64,000 nucleotides of DNA from Peptoniphilus phoceensis (GCF_001517665.2 NZ_LN999807.1:147788-211787), one strand, 5' to 3'. Shown: positions 16,981-26,884, counted from the first letter of the stretch. Made by a program: numbers and translations. Notes: generated from the sequence alone by a model not told the origin.

Positions 16981-18114
16981 ATGTCAAATGACAACTTTGA
17001 AGTATTAAATGAATCAGCAATTCGTGGAAAAATTATTGTAAGGACTAGTATTATTGGAATAATCACAAATGTTTTATTAGCGGTCTTCAAGGCAATACTT
17101 GGTTTTTTGGTCAATTCCATTGCCTTAACCCTTGACGCTCTTAATAACTTGTCTGATGCTCTTTCCTCTCTTGTAACTATTATAGGAGAAAAACTCGCAA
17201 GCAAAGCACCAGATAAGAAGCATCCTATGGGTTATGGAAGGATTGAATATATTTCTTCTATGGTTATAGCTGCCCTTGTTCTCTATGCTGGAATCACTTC
17301 TCTAGTGGAATGTGTTAAAAAAATTATTAACCCAAGCCCTGCTTCCTACACCAAGCTTTCAATATTTGTAATTGGTCTTGCTGTTGTAGTGAAGTTTTTC
17401 TTAGGCAAATATGTCAAAGGACAAGGAAAAAAAGTAAACTCAGGCGCTTTGATTGTATCTGGGTCAGATGCCCTATTTGATTCAATTCTCTCACTTTCAG
17501 TTTTTATTTCTGCTATTATTTTTATGGTTTTTGGACTCTCTCTCGAATCTTATGTAGGTCTTGTCATCTCTGCCTTTATGATTAAGGCTGGTATAGAAAT
17601 GATTCTTTCTACTATTGATGATTTAATTGGTCATAGATCTGATCCAGAAATGATTAAAAAGATTAAAGACTTAGTAAAAGAAGAAGAACCTGTAATTGGA
17701 GTATATGACCTTGCACTTTTTAATTATGGACCTAACAAATATTATTGCTCTCTTCATGTTGAGCTTCCAGACAATATGGATGTTGATGAGGTAGATAAAC
17801 TTACAAGAAAATTACAATATAAAGTCTATAAAAAAACTGGTATTATATTGATTGCTCTGGGTGTTTATTCCTACAACACAAGGGACAAGGAAGCTGGAGA
17901 AATTAGGAGGACAATTGAAAGAAAGATAATGTCCCACGCTTGGGCCCTCCAAGTTCATGGATTTTATGTTGACACAAAAAATAAAAGTATTAGATTTGAT
18001 GTTGTCTTGAGTTTTGATGTAGAAAGAGATGAGGCTTTAAAAGTTATTGAAGAAGAAATTTCTACACTTTATCCTGATTACAAAATTCAAATTGTTCCAG
18101 ATATTGATTTATAA
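16981..18114 (+). CDS. Cation diffusion facilitator (CDF) family metal exporter
   Basis: A 377-residue transporter with six predicted membrane helices followed by a long cytoplasmic C-terminal domain. Helix 2 carries DALNNLSD (a DxxxN site) and helix 5 carries SDALFDS (a DxxxD site), the two halves of the CDF metal-binding centre. An Asn in this centre is more usual for Mn-type than Zn-type members, so manganese export is a reasonable guess, not a proof. The HPMGYGRIEY motif after helix 2 is a family hallmark. The C-terminal part is longer than in FieF. Stand-alone gene with AAGGAG site and its own terminator. Confidence 0.88.
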   Translation: MSNDNFEVLNESAIRGKIIVRTSIIGIITNVLLAVFKAILGFLVNSIALTLDALNNLSDALSSLVTIIGEKLASKAPDKKHPMGYGRIEYISSMVIAALVLYAGITSLVECVKKIINPSPASYTKLSIFVIGLAVVVKFFLGKYVKGQGKKVNSGALIVSGSDALFDSILSLSVFISAIIFMVFGLSLESYVGLVISAFMIKAGIEMILSTIDDLIGHRSDPEMIKKIKDLVKEEEPVIGVYDLALFNYGPNKYYCSLHVELPDNMDVDEVDKLTRKLQYKVYKKTGIILIALGVYSYNTRDKEAGEIRRTIERKIMSHAWALQVHGFYVDTKNKSIRFDVVLSFDVERDEALKVIEEEISTLYPDYKIQIVPDIDL

Positions 18115-18121
18115 TTTTAAC

Positions 18122-18142
18122 GGCCCACTAAGGGCCTTTTTT
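18122..18142 (+). terminator. Terminator of the CDF gene
   Basis: GGCCC and GGGCC arms with a 5-nt loop are followed by TTTTTT just after the stop codon. Confidence 0.85.
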
Positions 18143-18463
18143 ATTTTCACATTTTAAAATTTTATCTTGACTATCCCCTTTCTCATTTGTCATAACTTAT
18201 CTTTCCTTTCTTTATTATAGACCCCTAGCAATTGACAACTTTAGTAAATAATTGTATAATCGAAAAAATTACTTTTAACATTCTACCTATATTAATGGTT
18301 CTTTTGTGAGATTTTTTTAGTTTTCTTCCCTATTTTAGGGATTAAAAAATTTTTATCTATTTTTATTTATATGGTATTCTATTTTTATTTTTTATTTTCA
18401 CAAATTTATGTTAAAGAATTTTATTAGCTTACTTATTTTAGATTACTTAAAAAGGAGAAAAAG
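18143..18463 (+). other. Upstream region and U-rich leader of the threonine operon
   Basis: Apart from the promoter at 18232-18260, the region is a pyrimidine- and A-rich leader of about 195 nt. The only local structure I see is a small hairpin, TCCCTA/TAGGGA near 18327-18341. There is no T-box sequence, no lysine-riboswitch core and no Thr/Ile-rich leader peptide. Confidence 0.4.
18232..18260 (+). promoter_or_regulatory. Consensus sigma-A promoter of the threonine operon
   Basis: TTGACA (18232-18237) and TATAAT (18255-18260), both perfect, with a 17-bp spacer. Transcription would start near 18267, leaving a leader of about 197 nt before lysC. Confidence 0.85.
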
Positions 18464-19774
18464 ATGAAAGTCGCAAAATTTGGTGGCAGTTCACTTGCCG
18501 ATGCTCGTCAGCTGAAAAAAGTTAAGGATATTATTCTGGAAGATGACGCAAGAAAGTATATCGTGGTTTCTGCGCCTGGAAAAGGTGTTAACAACAATCA
18601 CAAGGTCACTGACCTTTTAGCAATGTGCCATGAGCTAAGTGCGCACGAATTGAATTTTAATGAAGTTTACAAGATCATCGAAAATGTTTTTAAAAATATT
18701 GTTGATGATCTTGTTTTGGATATTGACATAAATAGTATTTTATCTAATGTTAAAGATGAAATTACTAAGGGTTCAAGTTATGATTTTGTCATAAGTCGTG
18801 GCGAATTTATCAGTGCTCAAGTTCTAGCTTCTTATTTGGGATATGATTTTGTTGATGCTAAAGATCTTATTGTTTTCACAAATGGAGTTTTAGATTTAGA
18901 AAAGTCAGAAGAAAATATTAAAAATGTTTTGACTAAACACGACAGGGCTGTAATACCTGGTTTTTATGGTGTAAAAGAAGACGGAAAGGTAAAGACTTTT
19001 TCTCGTGGTGGGTCTGACGTGACTGGTTCTGTAATTGCTTCTGCCCTTGATGCCGAAATGTATGAAAACTTTACAGATGTCTCTGGATTTTTAGTTGCAG
19101 ATCCAAAAATAGTAAAAAATCCTGCACCAATGGGAACTATTACTTATAAAGAACTTAGAGAACTTTCTTACATGGGTGCAAAAGTTTTACACGAAGAGGC
19201 AATCTTTCCACTTAGGGACAAAAATATTCCTATTAATATAAAAAATACCAATGCCCCACATGAAGAAGGTACTTTGATTTTATCCAAGTGCGATGTGAAA
19301 AATAAAAATATTTTAACTGGTATTTCTGGCAAAAAAGATTTTACTGTTATAAATCTTGAAAAAGTAAACATGAATACTGAAAAGGACTTTTTCAGAAAAT
19401 TAACTACAGTTTTTGAATCTAATGACATTTCTATTGAACACATGCCATCGAGCATTGATTCTGTTTCTGTGCTTGTTGCAGATTCTTTTATAACACCAAA
19501 GTTAAATAAGGTTCTTGAAGAATTAAAAATTTATCTAAATGTTGACAATCTTTCTTGGGAAAGAGATATTTCCCTTATTGCTGTTGTTGGTCGTGGCATG
19601 ATAAATGAAAAAGGTGTTTCTTCTAGGACATTCACTGCTCTTGCCAGAGAGGGCATTAATATAAAGATGATAAGTCAAGGTTCCAGCGAAATTAATATTA
19701 TTATTGGAGTTGAAACTAAGGATTTTGAAAAGGCAATTCGTGCTATTTACAAAGAATTTTACAAGGAGGACTAA
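18464..19774 (+). CDS. lysC: Aspartate kinase
   Basis: Phosphorylates L-aspartate, the entry step to Thr, Met and Lys. The N-terminal amino-acid kinase domain starts with VAKFGGSSLAD, has SRGEFISAQVLASYLG and the nucleotide-site FSRGGSDVTGSVIAS, and the C-terminal half (about 300-436) holds two ACT domains for feedback control. Full length at 436 residues. AAGGAG lies before the ATG. First gene of a tight operon with asd, hom and thrC-thrB, so its flux is mostly directed to homoserine and threonine. The inhibiting amino acid cannot be told from sequence. Confidence 0.95.
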   Translation: MKVAKFGGSSLADARQLKKVKDIILEDDARKYIVVSAPGKGVNNNHKVTDLLAMCHELSAHELNFNEVYKIIENVFKNIVDDLVLDIDINSILSNVKDEITKGSSYDFVISRGEFISAQVLASYLGYDFVDAKDLIVFTNGVLDLEKSEENIKNVLTKHDRAVIPGFYGVKEDGKVKTFSRGGSDVTGSVIASALDAEMYENFTDVSGFLVADPKIVKNPAPMGTITYKELRELSYMGAKVLHEEAIFPLRDKNIPINIKNTNAPHEEGTLILSKCDVKNKNILTGISGKKDFTVINLEKVNMNTEKDFFRKLTTVFESNDISIEHMPSSIDSVSVLVADSFITPKLNKVLEELKIYLNVDNLSWERDISLIAVVGRGMINEKGVSSRTFTALAREGINIKMISQGSSEINIIIGVETKDFEKAIRAIYKEFYKED

Positions 19775-19776
19775 AG

Positions 19777-20757
19777 ATGAAGAAAGTAAATGTAGCTGTT
19801 GTAGGTGCAACTGGTTTAGTTGGAAGTATGATGTTAAAGGTTCTAAGTGAAGAAAATTTTCCTATAGATAATTTATATTTATTTAGTTCGAAAAAATCTG
19901 CAGGTAAAAAAATTGAATACTGTGGAAAAGAATATACTGTTGAAGAATTAAAGGAAGATTCTTTTGAAGGAAGAGATATTAAAATTGCTCTTTTCTCTGC
20001 AGGTGGTTCTGTAAGTGAAAAGTTTGCTCCCCTTGCTGCAAAAGCTGGTGCAACAGTTGTAGATAACTCTTCAGCTTTTAGAATGGACCCAGAAGTTCCC
20101 CTAGTTGTTCCTGAAATAAATCCTGAAGATATAAAAAATAATAAGGGCATAATTGCAAATCCAAATTGTTCTACAATTCAATCTGTTTTGCCACTTAAAC
20201 CAATCCACGACAAATACAAGATAAAGAGAGTTATTTATTCTACTTACCAATCTGTTTCAGGATCTGGCATTAAAGGTATATCAGACTTGGAAAAGGGTAC
20301 TAATCTTGCCTACAAGTATCCAATTAAAAACAACTGCATACCACAAATTGATGTATTTTTAGATAATGGTTACTCAAAGGAAGAGATGAAAATGATAAAT
20401 GAAACTAAAAAGATTTTTCATGACGACTCCCTTCTTGTCACTGCAACAACTGTGAGAGTCCCTGTTAGAAATTCTCACTCCATATCAATAAATGTTGAAG
20501 TGGAAAAAGCTTTTGAAGTTTCCGACGTGAAAAAAATTATCTCAGAATATCCTGGCATGGTCTTAGAAGACGATCTTGCAAATGAAGTTTACCCAATGCC
20601 ACTTATGGCAGCTGACAAAAACGAAGTCTTTGTTGGAAGAATTAGACGTGACTTTACTGTAGAAAATGGTCTAAATCTTTGGTCTTGTGCCGACAATATA
20701 AGAAAGGGTGCAGCGACAAACGCAGTGCAAATTGCTAAAAAAGTCTTGGAGGTTTAA
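19777..20757 (+). CDS. asd: Aspartate-semialdehyde dehydrogenase
   Basis: Reduces aspartyl phosphate to aspartate semialdehyde with NADPH. The N-terminal Rossmann loop GATGLVGSMM, the catalytic cysteine in NPNCSTIQ and the substrate-binding FVGRIRRD near the C-terminus are all present in 326 residues. It starts 2 bp after lysC, with an AAGGAGG site inside the end of lysC. Confidence 0.96.
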   Translation: MKKVNVAVVGATGLVGSMMLKVLSEENFPIDNLYLFSSKKSAGKKIEYCGKEYTVEELKEDSFEGRDIKIALFSAGGSVSEKFAPLAAKAGATVVDNSSAFRMDPEVPLVVPEINPEDIKNNKGIIANPNCSTIQSVLPLKPIHDKYKIKRVIYSTYQSVSGSGIKGISDLEKGTNLAYKYPIKNNCIPQIDVFLDNGYSKEEMKMINETKKIFHDDSLLVTATTVRVPVRNSHSISINVEVEKAFEVSDVKKIISEYPGMVLEDDLANEVYPMPLMAADKNEVFVGRIRRDFTVENGLNLWSCADNIRKGAATNAVQIAKKVLEV

Positions 20758-20758
20758 T

Positions 20759-21940
20759 TTGAAAATTGCAATAATGGGCTTCGGCACAGTGGGAACTGGC
20801 GTCGAAGAAATCTTATTCAAAAAAAGAGATGCCCTCTTAAAAAATAATTTTGATATAGAAATAGAAAAAGTTTTAATAAAAAATAAAAATAAAGAGAGAT
20901 TTCCTCACAATAAGGACTTAGTCTTTACAGATGATTTTGATGAAATTTTAAATTCTGATGTAGACACAGTTATTGATGTCACTTCAAATTTAGAAGAAAC
21001 TCATGATAGAATTGTAAAATTAATGAAATCTGGTAAAAATATTGTAACTGCCAATAAGGCCATGGTTTCAAAATATTTTGAAGAATTAAATGAACTTGCA
21101 AGAGAAAATGAAGTTTATTTTTCCTATGAAGCTTCAGTTGCCGGTGCAATTCCTATAATTCATCCAATAATGGAAGAAGCTTTTTTTAGCGACATGAATA
21201 AAATTTATGGGATTTTAAATGGAACATCAAATTATATTCTCTCAAAAATGGAGCTTGAAGGTTCATCTTATGATGATGTTTTAAAAGAAGCACAAGAACT
21301 TGGCTATGCAGAAGCAGATCCAAGTGCTGATGTTTTAGGTTTTGATGCCATGAGAAAGATAAGAATTCTTTCTTCACTAATTTATAAGGCAAAGATAGAA
21401 GAAGATGAGATTTTTACTTTTGGAATTTCAAATATAAAAAAATCTGATTTTGACTTTGCAAAAGATAAGGGCTATGCTATTAGGCTTCTTGCCAAATCAA
21501 AACTTTCAGATGGAAAAATAAATATTTCAGTAATACCAACTTTTTTAAAAGACAACTTTTTTGCAAAAACTTTTGATGGAATAAATGCAATAAAAGTTTG
21601 GGGCGAAAACTTTTCTTCTTATGAATTAAAAGGACCTGGTGCAGGTAAACTTGAAACTGCCGATGCAATTATGCGTGACCTTTTGAGGATTCTTGCAAAA
21701 AGAGAAATAAAAACTTTTTATGATGCATCAAATTCCTATAAAGTCACAAATAATTTGAAAAATAAATTTTATATTAGGACTTCAAAAATCTCTAGCCAAT
21801 TAAAAAATTTAGTAGAAGAAGAAAAGTGCATTGGAGATGACCATCACATAATAACCAAAGAAATAAGTCTTGATGAATTAAGAAATTCTATAAAAGATCT
21901 TGATGATATATTTATAGCAGAAATCGAGGAGGAAATATGA
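20759..21940 (+). CDS. hom: Homoserine dehydrogenase
   Basis: Reduces aspartate semialdehyde to homoserine. The protein starts at a TTG one base after the asd stop, behind GGAGG, giving the Rossmann motif KIAIMGFGTVGTGV. An ATG-less frame open further upstream overlaps asd and is not used. The catalytic region AGAIPIIHPIMEE...NGTSNYIL and the GPGAGKLETADAIMRD motif are intact. The C-terminal portion after about residue 325 is shorter than a full ACT domain, so feedback control by threonine may be reduced (inference). It overlaps thrC by 4 bp (ATGA). Confidence 0.94.
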   Translation: MKIAIMGFGTVGTGVEEILFKKRDALLKNNFDIEIEKVLIKNKNKERFPHNKDLVFTDDFDEILNSDVDTVIDVTSNLEETHDRIVKLMKSGKNIVTANKAMVSKYFEELNELARENEVYFSYEASVAGAIPIIHPIMEEAFFSDMNKIYGILNGTSNYILSKMELEGSSYDDVLKEAQELGYAEADPSADVLGFDAMRKIRILSSLIYKAKIEEDEIFTFGISNIKKSDFDFAKDKGYAIRLLAKSKLSDGKINISVIPTFLKDNFFAKTFDGINAIKVWGENFSSYELKGPGAGKLETADAIMRDLLRILAKREIKTFYDASNSYKVTNNLKNKFYIRTSKISSQLKNLVEEEKCIGDDHHIITKEISLDELRNSIKDLDDIFIAEIEEEI

Positions 21941-24231
21941 AATTTTTATCAACAAGAAATTCTAATTTAAAAATTTCTGGCAGAGAAGCCATTGTAAAGG
22001 GAATTTCTGAAGACGGTGGGCTTTTTGTTCCAGAATCCTTCCCTTCCTTTGACATAATGGAAAATTTAGATCTTTCCTACGCAGATCTTGCTCACAAAAT
22101 TTTGTCCCTTTATCTTACAGATTTTGACAGCCAAGATTTGTTAAAAATTATAGAAAAATCCTACGCATCTTTTGAAGATGAAATTGCAAAAGTAACTTGC
22201 AAAAAAGATTTTTATCTTGAACTTTATCATGGCAGGACTTCTGCCTTTAAAGACTTTGCCCTTTGCCTACTTCCAAATCTTTTAGCTTATGCAAAAAAAT
22301 CTCTTGGCATAAAAGATAAGACTTTAATTTTAACTGCCACATCAGGCGACACTGGAAAGGCTGCACTTGAAGGATTTTACAACACAGAAGACATTGACAT
22401 CTTGGTCTTATACCCAACAGAAGGCGTAAGCTCCATCCAAAAGGCACAAATGGACACAACAGATTCTCTTAACTCCAAGGTCATTTCCATTGATGGAAAC
22501 TTTGACGATGCTCAAACTGCTGTCAAAAAAATATTTAATGATAAAAAAATTAAGGAAGAATTAAAAAAAGAAAATATTTATCTATCTTCAGCCAACTCCA
22601 TTAACATTGGTAGACTTCTTCCCCAAATAGTTTATTATTTTTATTCTTATGCAGACTTAGTTAAGAAAGGAAAAATTTCTGAAGGAGAAAAAATTTCTTT
22701 TTGTGTCCCAACAGGAAACTTTGGAGACATCTTGGCAGGATATTATGCAAAAGAAATGGGTCTTCCAGTAGAAAAACTTGTAATAGCATCAAATGACAAC
22801 AATGTCTTGACAGATTTCTTCACAAGTGGAACTTACGATGCAAATAGAGAGCTTGTAAAGACAATCTCCCCTTCTATGGATATCTTAGTTTCATCAAATC
22901 TTGAGAGATTAATTTTCCACAAGTCATCTGATGAAATTGTAAAAGAAAAAATGAAGGACTTAAATGATTCTCACATCTTCACTTTTGAAGGCGACTTTGA
23001 TGAATTTTTGTGTGGCTATGCCAGCGAAGAAGAAACAAAAAATACAATAGCAAAAACTTTTAAAGAAGAAGGATATTTGATGGATCCTCACACAGGCGTT
23101 GCAAAAAATATTGTGGATAAGCTTGAACTTAAAAAAACTGTAATCTTATCAACTGCAAGCCCTTACAAATTTTCATCATCAGTCCTAGATGCTCTTGGCG
23201 AAAATATTTCCAAGGATGAATTTGAAAATATAAATATTCTCCATGAAAAAACAGGAGTTAAAATTCCTAATGAAATTAAAAAATTAAGAAATAAAAAAAT
23301 TATTCACAATACAAAAATTTCAAAAGATGAAATTGAAGAAGAAGTTTTAAAATTTGCATCTCGTGGCAAGAGAATTTCAGTGCCTGCAAGTTCAGCAAAC
23401 CTTGGACCTGGCTTTGATGCCCTGGGACTAGCCCTCGGACTTTATAACACTTGTGAATTTAAAAAAACATCTGATAAAGATCTTTTTGAAAAAAATCTTA
23501 AAGATAATTTAATATATAAGGCTTACAAATATGCCTTTGATTTTTACGAAAAAGAAATAATTCCTGTGGAATTTGATGTAAATACAAATATTTTCTTATC
23601 AAGAGGTCTTGGTTCATCAGCAGCTTGTATAGTGATGGGAATAATGGCTGCCTTTTCTGTCATGGATAAAGAATTTGATAAAAAAGAAATTTTAAAAATT
23701 TCAACAGAGATGGAGGGACACCCAGACAATGTTTCACCTGCTATCTTTGGCAATGCAAGTGCAGCAATTTTAAAAAACCAAGAAGTTTTTGTAGAAAAAT
23801 TTGAAATCTCAAATAATTTTAAATTCTTGGCAATCATTCCTGACTTTAAACTTCCAACAAAATTAGCAAGAGAAGCCCTTCCACAAACTTACACAAAAGA
23901 AGATACTGTCTTTAATATCTCTAGAGTTTCTATGCTTATTTTATCTTTAATATCAGGAAATGAAGAAAATCTAAAAACTGCCCTTGAAGATAAAATTCAC
24001 GAACCCTACAGATTAAAACTAATTCCAGAAATTGATGAAATCGAAAAAATAATTGCTGACTCCCCTGCCATTGGTCACTACCTAAGCGGTGCTGGTTCAA
24101 CTATAATGGTGATTTTAAAATCTAGTGATAGAAAGTCAGAAAAACTCATAAAAAATAAATTGGAAAAACTATCAACTAGTTACAAAGTTATGCCAGTAGA
24201 AATTGATAAAAGAGGAGCCTTCTTAATTTAA
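21937..24231 (+). CDS. thrC-thrB: Fused threonine synthase and homoserine kinase
   Basis: One uninterrupted 764-residue frame encodes two enzymes. Residues 1 to about 465 are threonine synthase of fold-type II, with the PLP lysine in the GRTSAFKDFA motif (Lys105) and the phosphate-binding SGDTGKAAL. Residues from about 473 to the end are a complete homoserine kinase of the GHMP family, with the N-terminal ISVPASSANLGPGFDALG and the ATP loop SRGLGSSAA near residue 558. The fusion places consecutive steps, homoserine to phosphohomoserine to threonine, on one chain. These are usually separate genes, so the fusion is notable. The junction has no stop or frameshift and both active-site sets are intact. 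Last gene of the operon. Confidence 0.93.
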   Translation: MKFLSTRNSNLKISGREAIVKGISEDGGLFVPESFPSFDIMENLDLSYADLAHKILSLYLTDFDSQDLLKIIEKSYASFEDEIAKVTCKKDFYLELYHGRTSAFKDFALCLLPNLLAYAKKSLGIKDKTLILTATSGDTGKAALEGFYNTEDIDILVLYPTEGVSSIQKAQMDTTDSLNSKVISIDGNFDDAQTAVKKIFNDKKIKEELKKENIYLSSANSINIGRLLPQIVYYFYSYADLVKKGKISEGEKISFCVPTGNFGDILAGYYAKEMGLPVEKLVIASNDNNVLTDFFTSGTYDANRELVKTISPSMDILVSSNLERLIFHKSSDEIVKEKMKDLNDSHIFTFEGDFDEFLCGYASEEETKNTIAKTFKEEGYLMDPHTGVAKNIVDKLELKKTVILSTASPYKFSSSVLDALGENISKDEFENINILHEKTGVKIPNEIKKLRNKKIIHNTKISKDEIEEEVLKFASRGKRISVPASSANLGPGFDALGLALGLYNTCEFKKTSDKDLFEKNLKDNLIYKAYKYAFDFYEKEIIPVEFDVNTNIFLSRGLGSSAACIVMGIMAAFSVMDKEFDKKEILKISTEMEGHPDNVSPAIFGNASAAILKNQEVFVEKFEISNNFKFLAIIPDFKLPTKLAREALPQTYTKEDTVFNISRVSMLILSLISGNEENLKTALEDKIHEPYRLKLIPEIDEIEKIIADSPAIGHYLSGAGSTIMVILKSSDRKSEKLIKNKLEKLSTSYKVMPVEIDKRGAFLI

Positions 24232-24246
24232 AAAATTTAAAAAAAC

Positions 24247-24279
24247 AAAGGTCGCATTGTCGACCTTTTTCTTTTTTTA
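24247..24279 (+). terminator. Terminator of the threonine operon
   Basis: AAAGGTCG and CGACCTTT arms around a 6-nt loop, followed by a T-rich run 16 bp after the stop. Confidence 0.88.
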
Positions 24280-24331
24280 TAGGACAATTTCTGGTATTAT
24301 TAATTTAAAATAAAATGTGAAAGGAGTAAGC

Positions 24332-24835
24332 ATGAAAAATTTTAAGGTTAAGGACCTTGTCATAACATCACTTTTTATTGCACTTGTCTATGTATTCACT
24401 TGGATAGTAAAAATCCAACTTCCCTTTTCCCCAAATGGAGGTTTGATTCACTTGGGCAATGTCCCCTTTTTCCTTGCAGCAATATTTTTTGACAAGCGAG
24501 TTGGAATGACAGCAGGTGCTCTTGGAATGGGTCTATTTGATCTCACAAGTGGTTGGGTTCTTTGGTCACCCATGACAGTAATTTCGGCACTTATTATGGG
24601 CTACATTTTAAACAAAATGAATTACAAAAAATTAAATATTAAAAATTTAATTTTGTCCTTTGTGCTTGTGGCTATAGTGAAAGTTCTAGTTTATTACATA
24701 GGAGAAATTTTCATCTTGTCATCATTTATTGCACCTCTTGCCTCAATCCCAGGCAACTTAATTCAAATTGCAGTTTCATCTGTAATTGTCCTAATTGTTT
24801 TAAAACCAATGGAAAAAGTTTTTAAAAATTTTTAA
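24332..24835 (+). CDS. ECF transporter S component
   Basis: A small membrane protein of about 167 residues with five or six helices, in the pattern of substrate-specific S components of energy-coupling factor vitamin importers: FIALVYVFTWIVKIQLP, then GLIHLGNVPFFLAAIFFDKRVGMTAGALGMGLFDL. The ATG at 24332 follows AAAGGAG and is preferred over the in-frame GTG at 24317. No ATPase or T component is adjacent, so it must use a shared module. Substrate unknown. Confidence 0.85.
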   Translation: MKNFKVKDLVITSLFIALVYVFTWIVKIQLPFSPNGGLIHLGNVPFFLAAIFFDKRVGMTAGALGMGLFDLTSGWVLWSPMTVISALIMGYILNKMNYKKLNIKNLILSFVLVAIVKVLVYYIGEIFILSSFIAPLASIPGNLIQIAVSSVIVLIVLKPMEKVFKNF

Positions 24836-24851
24836 TTAAAAAATTACAAAA

Positions 24852-24914
24852 AAAGATAGCTAATTGAGTAAAACCATTTTTTGTTCTAACTCCAAAAGCT
24901 ATCTTTCTTTTTTT
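24852..24914. terminator. Bidirectional terminator between the ECF gene and hslO
   Basis: AAAGATAGCT and AGCTATCTTT arms with a 35-nt loop lie between convergent genes, with A-runs and T-runs on the outer sides. Confidence 0.75.
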
Positions 24915-24922
24915 ATAAAATT

Positions 24923-25843
24923 TTAAAAATTATCTTGGATAATTACGTCCCTATTTTTATTTATGTCTTCAGCTTTTTTTAACATTCTTTCTAAATCTTC
25001 TTCATCAAAATCATAGACCTTGTCGCAGAAGTAGCAATTTACTTCAGCTTTTTTGTCTTCTTCTAAAATTTTACCAATTTCCTTTGGACCAACAGATACA
25101 ATTGCATCTTCAACTTTTTCACGTGAACAGTTGCACTTGTATTCTATTTCTCTTTTTTCAAGAACTTTGTAGTTCATGTCTCCCATTAAAATTTCAATTA
25201 ACTTTTCTGCATCGTGATACTCGTCAATTACTGAAGTCACATTGTTAAGTTTTTTCAAATTTTCTTCAAGTTTTGCAATTTCTTCTTCTCTGCAATCTGG
25301 CATAAGTTGAACTATAAAGCCGCCTGCCGCCTTAATTGAATAATCAACATCAACTAAAACACCAAGACCTACTGCAGATGGAACTTGATCAGATTGTAAA
25401 AAATAAACTGCTAGATCTTCTGCAATTTCGCCACTTGTAAGATTTACTGTTCCAGTGTAAGGTTTTTTCATTCCTGTGTCCATAACAAGAGTTAAATTTC
25501 CTTGACCAACTGCACCAGCAACATCAATTTTGCCATCAGATTCTCTTATAGGAAGATCTGCTGATGGATTTGTCACATAGCCTTTCACAAAGCCGTCATT
25601 TTTGCAAGTTGCAACAACAGACCCAGCTGGACCATTTCCGTTAATGGAAAGAGTTATTGAGTCCTTTTCATTTTTTTGCCAAGAACCAATAATTGCTGTG
25701 GCAGTAAGAACTCTTCCTAGGGCTGCCGAAGTTGTCTTTGATAATTTATGAATCTTTGCCGCCTCTTCCACAACATCAGTTGTTATAGCAGCAGAAATTT
25801 TTATAGTTTCTGTATCATCTATTGCTCTTAAAATATATCCCAT
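24923..25843 (-). CDS. hslO: Hsp33 redox-regulated chaperone
   Basis: Hsp33 is a cytoplasmic holdase activated by oxidation. The 306-residue protein has the N-terminal Hsp33 fold, with SAALGRVLTATAIIGS and the GNGPAGSVVATC region, and the C-terminal zinc-binding switch with CNC and CYFC (four cysteines near residues 233-268). All four redox cysteines are present. Stand-alone gene, convergent with the ECF S component. Confidence 0.94.
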   Translation of the reverse strand: MGYILRAIDDTETIKISAAITTDVVEEAAKIHKLSKTTSAALGRVLTATAIIGSWQKNEKDSITLSINGNGPAGSVVATCKNDGFVKGYVTNPSADLPIRESDGKIDVAGAVGQGNLTLVMDTGMKKPYTGTVNLTSGEIAEDLAVYFLQSDQVPSAVGLGVLVDVDYSIKAAGGFIVQLMPDCREEEIAKLEENLKKLNNVTSVIDEYHDAEKLIEILMGDMNYKVLEKREIEYKCNCSREKVEDAIVSVGPKEIGKILEEDKKAEVNCYFCDKVYDFDEEDLERMLKKAEDINKNRDVIIQDNF

Positions 25844-26039
25844 TTAAATCACCGCCTACTATTATAACAGTTTTTAAGTAAAAATGGTGTATTTTAAAGC
25901 TTTTGAGGAATTTTAATTATTCTTCTAATTAGTAAAATTTTTAAATTTTTATAGAAACGTTGTCTTTATATATTTTATTTAATATAATATATTCAATATA
26001 TAAGCAGCTTGACTGCCAAAATAGTTAGGAGGAATTTAA

Positions 26040-26813
26040 TTGAATAAGAAGTTTGAAAAATTGATTTTAGTTTTTTGCTTATTTTTTAGCCTAATGCCTT
26101 TAAATGCATTTGCTAATAATGAAATCAACTTGTGGATTGACGGCAATTATGTAGAATCAGATGTCGCACCCTTTATAGAAGATAGTAGAACTCTTGTACC
26201 ACTTAGAGTTATATCTGAAAATTTGGGTCTTGAAGTCGAATGGAATGCTAAAGATAAAGAGGTAATTATCTCTCAAGGTGAAGATTATTTTGTTTTTTTA
26301 ATAGGTGAAAACTTTTATAGCAAGGGCGACGTAAAGATGGAAATGGATGTTGCACCAAAAATAGTTTCTGACAGAACTTTTGTGCCTATCAGAGTTATCG
26401 CAGAACTTTTCAACAAAGAAGTCAATTGGGACAATGCAAATAGAACTGTTGTAATTGGAAGTGGATATAATTTTACCTTACAAAATAAAGAGGTTACTCC
26501 TAAAAAAGAGGAAATTAAAAAAACTGAAAAAACTCTTGAAACCAATACAAGTGAAAAAAGTGCTGAAACTAATAAAACTGCAAATGTGAATACCTTAGTT
26601 GGTAATCCTATTGGCAATGGAAATGGAAATAATTTTAATACTTATAATATTCCAACAAATGCAAAATATGTTGGGAATTCTAGTAAGAAAAAATTACACT
26701 TAGGAAGTTGCGGATCCGCGAAAAAAATAGCACCAAATAACAGAGTTATTTTTAACACACGTGAAGAAGCAATAAATTCCGGTTACCAAGCTTGTAAAAG
26801 GTGTCATCCATAA
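26040..26813 (+). CDS. Secreted protein with copper-amine-oxidase N-terminal domain and a cysteine zinc motif
   Basis: The TTG start lies behind AGGAGG. A signal peptide (about 1-26) precedes a two-part copper-amine-oxidase-like N-terminal domain (about 30-140) with the repeated RTLVPLRVISENLG and RTFVPIRVIAELF blocks. A Lys/Thr/Asn-rich linker leads to a C-terminal module VGNSSKKKLHLGSCGSAKKI...GYQACKRCHP, a small Cys-His zinc motif like those at the ends of Ada or secreted nucleases. No nuclease domain is present. Proteins of this type are common on the surface of Tissierellia. Role unknown, probably in cell-wall attachment or envelope stress. Confidence 0.85.
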   Translation: MNKKFEKLILVFCLFFSLMPLNAFANNEINLWIDGNYVESDVAPFIEDSRTLVPLRVISENLGLEVEWNAKDKEVIISQGEDYFVFLIGENFYSKGDVKMEMDVAPKIVSDRTFVPIRVIAELFNKEVNWDNANRTVVIGSGYNFTLQNKEVTPKKEEIKKTEKTLETNTSEKSAETNKTANVNTLVGNPIGNGNGNNFNTYNIPTNAKYVGNSSKKKLHLGSCGSAKKIAPNNRVIFNTREEAINSGYQACKRCHP

Positions 26814-26884
26814 AAATAGGTATTCTGTTATCCTTAAAGGTTCTCTCTTAATAAGAGAAAATAAAAATTTTAATTTATCTACTA

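Noticed and set aside
18261-18463. A riboswitch or T-box in the long leader of the threonine operon
   Set aside because: No T-box core, lysine-riboswitch pattern or regulatory peptide is visible. The leader is mostly unstructured and U-rich.
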